DNA of 64,000 bases from Oscarella lobularis (Eukaryota; Porifera; Homoscleromorpha; Homosclerophorida; Oscarellidae), in contig NC_089182.1 in the NCBI RefSeq assembly GCF_947507565.1, forward strand, positions 2,046,001 through 2,110,000, in the 5' to 3' direction. Each line of letters opens with the position of its first letter. Within the stretch, counting starts at the first letter, position 1. Under the pieces are notes generated by a model, which was not told the origin of the DNA, ran no database searches, and saw only the letters and a list, made by a program, of their open reading frames with translations. Positions 59,259-64,000 of the stretch are shown here, piece by piece. A program made the translations under genes and the position numbers.

Positions 59259-62200
59259 TCACGGACGCATTTTGATACTTCCGACGTCGTAGAGCACGTC
59301 GAGCATGCAGCTCATCGACCACGCCTGCACCGCACAGCTGTCCTTGCACTCCAAGCCGCCGACGTTCGTCAACTCGACTAGACCCTTCCACTGCGACGAC
59401 TCGAGCGCTTCGCGGTGTCGAGCCACTACGTGATGAATGAGCTGTATCGTTTCGGAGGCGTGCGAGCCTCCGTCGACGACTTGGGAGAAGTGCAGCTTGG
59501 CGCGAAGGAAGTACCCGGTGACCCACAACCACTCCTACAAAACAACAAAGTCAAAATCGAAAAAATTATTAATTAACACGATCATTAAAAGTTGTATGGT
59601 ATGCACGTCTTACCGGGCCTTGGTGATAATTGAAGCCTCGAGCCGTCTCAAAAATGTTGGAATCTTGCCCGTTATCATAGACACCACGATAGGCCCAGTC
59701 TCTGAATTAAGAGGGAGCACAAAACTTAGCCGGGGCAACGACGATAGAGATCGTTGTTTTTTTTTTTACTTTGGATCTAAAGTGGCCATGCCGAGCTTTC
59801 CAAGCAAAGTCGTCTCGACCATATCCAGGGCTTTCCACGCGTGTTCGGGAACGAACAATTCCGGCGCCTAAATAGTCGAAATTTCTCGCGACTACGAGAC
59901 GTGGCGATTTCTCTCCTTACGACTGTCATAGCAATAGGAAAATTCGGTCTGAGCTGAAAGTCGGCGAAGCGTTGGGTCGCGCCGACCGTGTCGCGATAGA
60001 TGGTGCGTCGATGAATGAAATTCGCGTCCTCGATGTGACTCACGTCGACGTCGGCGTCCGGAATCCAAAAGTGACGTTCAAACGACTCCTGAATCAGTTT
60101 GTCCCACTGAGACCAGGTGACGAGCCTCTCTCCTACGACCAAAAATGAACGTCTCCTAAAATTTTAATATAAAAGACGACGTTTTTTTGTCTTACCTAAT
60201 CCTTCTATGTCAGTCATCACTCCCTTGTCCTTGTACAGACCGTCGGCGCAAACTTTTGTCAGCCAGTGGACAACTGACTTGCACAGGCCAACCAGCTCCA
60301 CAGCAGACCCATCTCTGAAAAGAAAAATATTTTTTCCCAACTTTACTATTGCAATGATCTTGTAGCTGCTTGCCTTGGCGTCGCTGGAACACCTCTATTT
60401 CCTGCTTGATCCGACTCGCCGACCTTGTCCATCCACGTGCCGCAATTGAATGCCGATCCGCCGTAGACGAAGCCCGTTTTCCAATCGATGCCGGCCGACA
60501 CGTCGAATCCTTCCGGCTTCATGTTCTGATCGAGCGACGAGCCGGCATTGCGTTCGCGAAACGCGATTCCCATTGCGTGGCGTTGAAGCGCCTCTTGCAT
60601 GACGTGGCACAGAGGCATGTCCTGAAACGAGACAAAAAATAACCTCCAAAAAAAAGCATTAATTAAAAAGTATCCGCTTTATTACCACTTTCCCGGCCGG
60701 CTGAGGCTCGGAATCGTCAGTGGGAAACAAGCGACTAACGGGAGCGTTGAGAATTTCGACTCCCTTTGGAACGATCGTGCAATAATCTCTAATGCTCTGC
60801 AGCCACCACCAGACGGCGTCGCGACAATTGTATCGAGCCCCGCGGCCGCCAGCGAGAAGATTCGGTATCAAGCCATGACGCAAACAGCCAGCAAAACCGA
60901 GTATAATATTTCTGAGATAGAAGAAGAAAGAAATTCATCGACTATTTGGGGTACGTTCGTTTTCGGTACCTCGCTTCCTTGTATCGACCCGTAGTCAAGA
61001 GAAGGCCTCTGAGCGCTATGAACGTGTCGCGGCCCCAGCAGCGCATGTATCCCGTCGCAAAGTGCGGCAAGCCGGCGGCGAGAGTCGCGGGCTCTTCGCC
61101 GCTCGCGCCGACGATCCCTTTTGGCGACAGGGGCGGAAGAGGCGACGAGGGCAAGTGGCCGCACAGTTGAACGGAACCGCGAGCGAGTTCCTTCACAAAC
61201 GTCGAGCCGCGACTGACGAAACTGCGGATCAAGTCGTCACATTACGTTGACGGGGGGGGGGGGGAGGCGAAGCGAAATGGGGAAGAACGTACGTGGACAT
61301 GGATTCCCAAGCCCGTTGTTGCAACTTCCGGTTCATTTTCGTCAGTAGGGCAGAAAAGTAGGCAGGTATGAGATAACGCGGCAGCCGTTTCAGAAGAGTG
61401 AACATCTTCTCCAAAACTTTTCCTATCTTCAATAGAAAAATTGGAAGATTTCTCGCCGCTTATAGTCAACGGTTTTTTCTTACCTCTTTCGTTCTGCTGT
61501 GAAGCAGCAGCCGGTTTGACGTGAAATCAATCAGCCAATCACCGTCTCTCAGATTATTGCAAATAGGATGTCCTTGATCATTGCGAAGATGAACCCCAGC
61601 CAACACAGACATGACACCTAAACAAGAAGAGCTCAGAGGATTGGGCCCAGTCAGTTCGCGGCCAGTACTGTCTACCTTCTATTCCCGCATAGGGCAAAGA
61701 GCCGCTGGCCAGACCATAGACTCCTCCGCAGCCGTCCTCCCTCTCTTCCGCGTCGCATCGATACAAAATGCGATTCAAATCGGACAGGGTCAATCTTGAG
61801 AGAAGCACGTTGAAATGCTCGCCGAACCAACTCTCGGACGACGAGACGGAAGCGTCCGAGACTGCAGGCATGGAGAGGCCAAGCTGAGAGCGAAGCAGAC
61901 GAACGGAATCGCTCGCACCCGGAAAAAGATGAGTTCTGAAAAAAAAACGAGTAAAAATAAAATTGCCTGTTGTCGTCCTTTACTTGATTGCGACAATGGT
62001 TCCCGGCGGAAAGTGAACGAAGCGAACTTCCTGCGTGTCGGACGTCGATTTGGCTTCGTCCAACTGGCACATTTTCGAGTCGGCCAACGAGACGTGCTCG
62101 CGAAACGAAAGCCGATGCGACTTGAGCCCGTTCACGTGGCGCGAGTCGCGCGCAAAATCGCACGCCGAGTCGCACTTCAACAGAGTCCCTTCGAAAATAA

Positions 62201-63882
62201 CTTCCTCGATTTCTCCTATATCGCAGAGACGTCGTCAAAAGTCAAGAAAATACGCACGAGGAGACCTTGAACGCAAAGGGGCGGCACGTAGCCCGTGTGG
62301 CCGGCATTGGACTCGGTTGCCACGTAGTGATCTCTCGGCGACCAGAAGACGGTGTGCGCGACGAGTATGACCGATTCGTGCGTCGACGGACGATGACGCG
62401 TCACGGCAATGACGTGTTCCGTCACTTGATCGACGAAAACCTGCAAAAAAAAAAAAATCTCGTATATGGAGGCATCATCGCCATTGGAACCTTATGTACC
62501 TGATTATATCCCTCTTCGCCCATCCAAGCGTGGAGGCGATTCAAAGCGCGTTTGCCTTCGATAATTCCATTGCTCGTCGTGACGTACGAAGCTTCGTCGA
62601 CTTCGGGCGCAACGTCGGACCACGACGTGAACTCTCTTTTCTCGTTCACAACGTGAATCTAGGAAAAGAGGAAAACCAGTCGCGCGAAATTCGCTTTTTT
62701 TTCCTCTTCTTCCCCTCCTACGTGATGGGGAACAAGTTCGTCGTATCCTTTCGTGCTCCCGCTCGCACAACAAGCCATTGCCACGAGGGCGGTGTTCGGC
62801 AAGACGTTGTAGACAGTTCGAGACTATTTGACGTTTTAAAAAAAAATCAAGTATGATTGTTTACGTTTTTGCCTCGATTTGAGTTTGATTGTCGTGCGTT
62901 GCGTCCATGAATATCGCATGGGCGACGCACGAGTTGAGCGGCCGGACGGAGGGATGCATGAACGAGCCGACCGGTTCGCCGCCGTAACGATAGACGAGAC
63001 GACCCAAATCGTGCGGATCGTAGGCGGACATGGCCTCTGAATAGAAAACGTGTATAAACGAAAGGCGACCTATGTGCGTCACAGGAACCTCGTATGAGAG
63101 AATTGATGCCGAGTCTATTGACAAAGACGTTGTCCGTGTACTCGGAATTGGTGAAGAGTTCGGCAATGACGTAGAGATCGGGTCGAATGTGACGTGCAAC
63201 ATCGAGCAGATGCTAGACAGAGAAACAAACCCCGCAATCGCAAACAAAACTCTTTCGATAGAGAGACGCGCGTAAAAAGACCTCGGCCACGTGAATAGGC
63301 GTGTTGTGACAGTTGTCAATTCGAAAGCCGTGGAAGAGTCGCGCCGTTATTTTCGTGTACTCCTCCATGTGAGCCCAAAGCCAGGGCGAATCGCTCGGCG
63401 AGTCGCCGTAGTTGAGCTTGCAGCTGTCGCCCCAGGCGAGCAATTCGCGTCGCACGTACACATTCGACGTCGACGAGGCGAAATTCGCCAGCGGATCGGC
63501 GTTCATCACCCAACCGTTGTGAGCGATCACGTAGCGTCCGGCGTCGCCTTCGATGTCGGCGTTCGAGAGCGACTCGTCTCCTCGCAAATTCGTGAAATAT
63601 CTGCGCAAAGGGGAGGAAAGAAACGATTATTGTACTAAACGAAGTCCCGCCTCGACGTCTTCTTGCTTGGGAGCTAGCGGATGATCTCGATCGACTTTCT
63701 CCTGCTTGGGTCCGTGCGATTCCAGGTGCTCGTAGCGAATGGTTGCCTCGACGTTGGCAATCGCAGCGTTGACGTGATCCTGAACGACGTAATAGCGAAT
63801 GTAATTGCACAGGCTCTCGAGCTTCTGCCTCAGGTCGAAGCAGCACATATTGATCCTCTTTCCCTCATCAACGCAATAAGGC
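59259..63882 (-). CDS. AGL: AGL, glycogen debranching enzyme (partial; 5' end beyond window)
   Basis: About twelve to thirteen exons on the minus strand cover roughly the C-terminal two-thirds of this normally about 1,500-residue enzyme. From upstream: NIRYEHLE-like [64 protein letters not shown] (end of the 4-alpha-glucanotransferase domain), [26 protein letters not shown]-type segments, IDFTSNR region, [77 protein letters not shown] and the terminal [12 protein letters not shown], then a stop at 59259. The enzyme combines glucanotransferase and amylo-1,6-glucosidase activities and acts in the cytosol on glycogen branch points. No disruption was seen in the part present. Confidence 0.9.
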
Positions 63883-64000
63883 CTATAAAAACAATGTATA
63901 TTCAATCAGGGTTCTGCCAAAAAATTTTTTAAGTGTGGGAAGAGGGTCTGGAAGCATAGATGTAATACATTATTACCAAGAAAAAATTTATAGAGGTAAT

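Noticed and set aside
1-64000. CRISPR arrays, tRNA and rRNA genes
   Set aside because: No spaced identical repeats of CRISPR type; no T-loop GTTCRA context in a cloverleaf; no rRNA-like conserved blocks seen.

Overview
This window is nuclear DNA from an animal. Genes are split by very short introns, mostly about 50-70 bases, and lie close together. The gene set is metazoan: receptor tyrosine phosphatase, ADAMTS protease, NXPE proteins, GT29 sialyltransferase-like enzymes, SMC2, U2A', NDUFB7 and glycogen debranching enzyme. A compact, short-intron genome with sialyltransferase-like genes suggests an early-branching marine invertebrate. A homoscleromorph sponge such as Oscarella is my best guess, but the sequence does not prove it.

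Layout. 1-3560: 3' end of a receptor with Ig, FN3 and transmembrane segments but no phosphatase. 4.1-15.9 kb: a duplicated cassette at an offset of about 7,234 bases. Each copy carries ARMC7 sequence, an orphan ADAMTS signal-peptide exon joined to receptor FN3/TM remnants, a broken ARMC7 fragment and an NXPE gene on the minus strand. Only the first ARMC7 copy is intact; both NXPE genes are. 8.6-11.1 kb and 15.9-16.8 kb are packed with small inverted-repeat elements, some nested. 16.8-21.1 kb: a DUF6589-like/RING gene flanked by 29-base inverted repeats, a candidate transposon. 22.2-23.5 kb: a minisatellite. 24-25 kb: two TA-flanked MITEs and a hairpin element. 25.3 kb: another broken ARMC7 copy directly upstream of an intact ADAMTS gene (26.1-31.6 kb). 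31.9-42.1 kb: a giant receptor tyrosine phosphatase with three F-type-lectin-like domains, ten Ig and five FN3 domains, one TM, a predicted cytoplasmic Ig domain and two PTP domains. 42.1-44.9 kb: intergenic, with an array of short hairpins. 44.9-53.4 kb: a housekeeping block of SMC2 (minus), a secreted GT2-like enzyme, SNRPA1 and NDUFB7. 53.8-58.7 kb: two tandem GT29 genes separated by repeats. 59.3 kb to the end: AGL (minus), its 5' part beyond the window.

The housekeeping block looks ordinary and intact. The first 26 kb looks like a duplication hot spot in which pieces of receptor, ARMC7, ADAMTS and NXPE genes have been copied and recombined among mobile elements. All exon joins were read by eye from GT-AG signals and reading frame; no transcript evidence was available.
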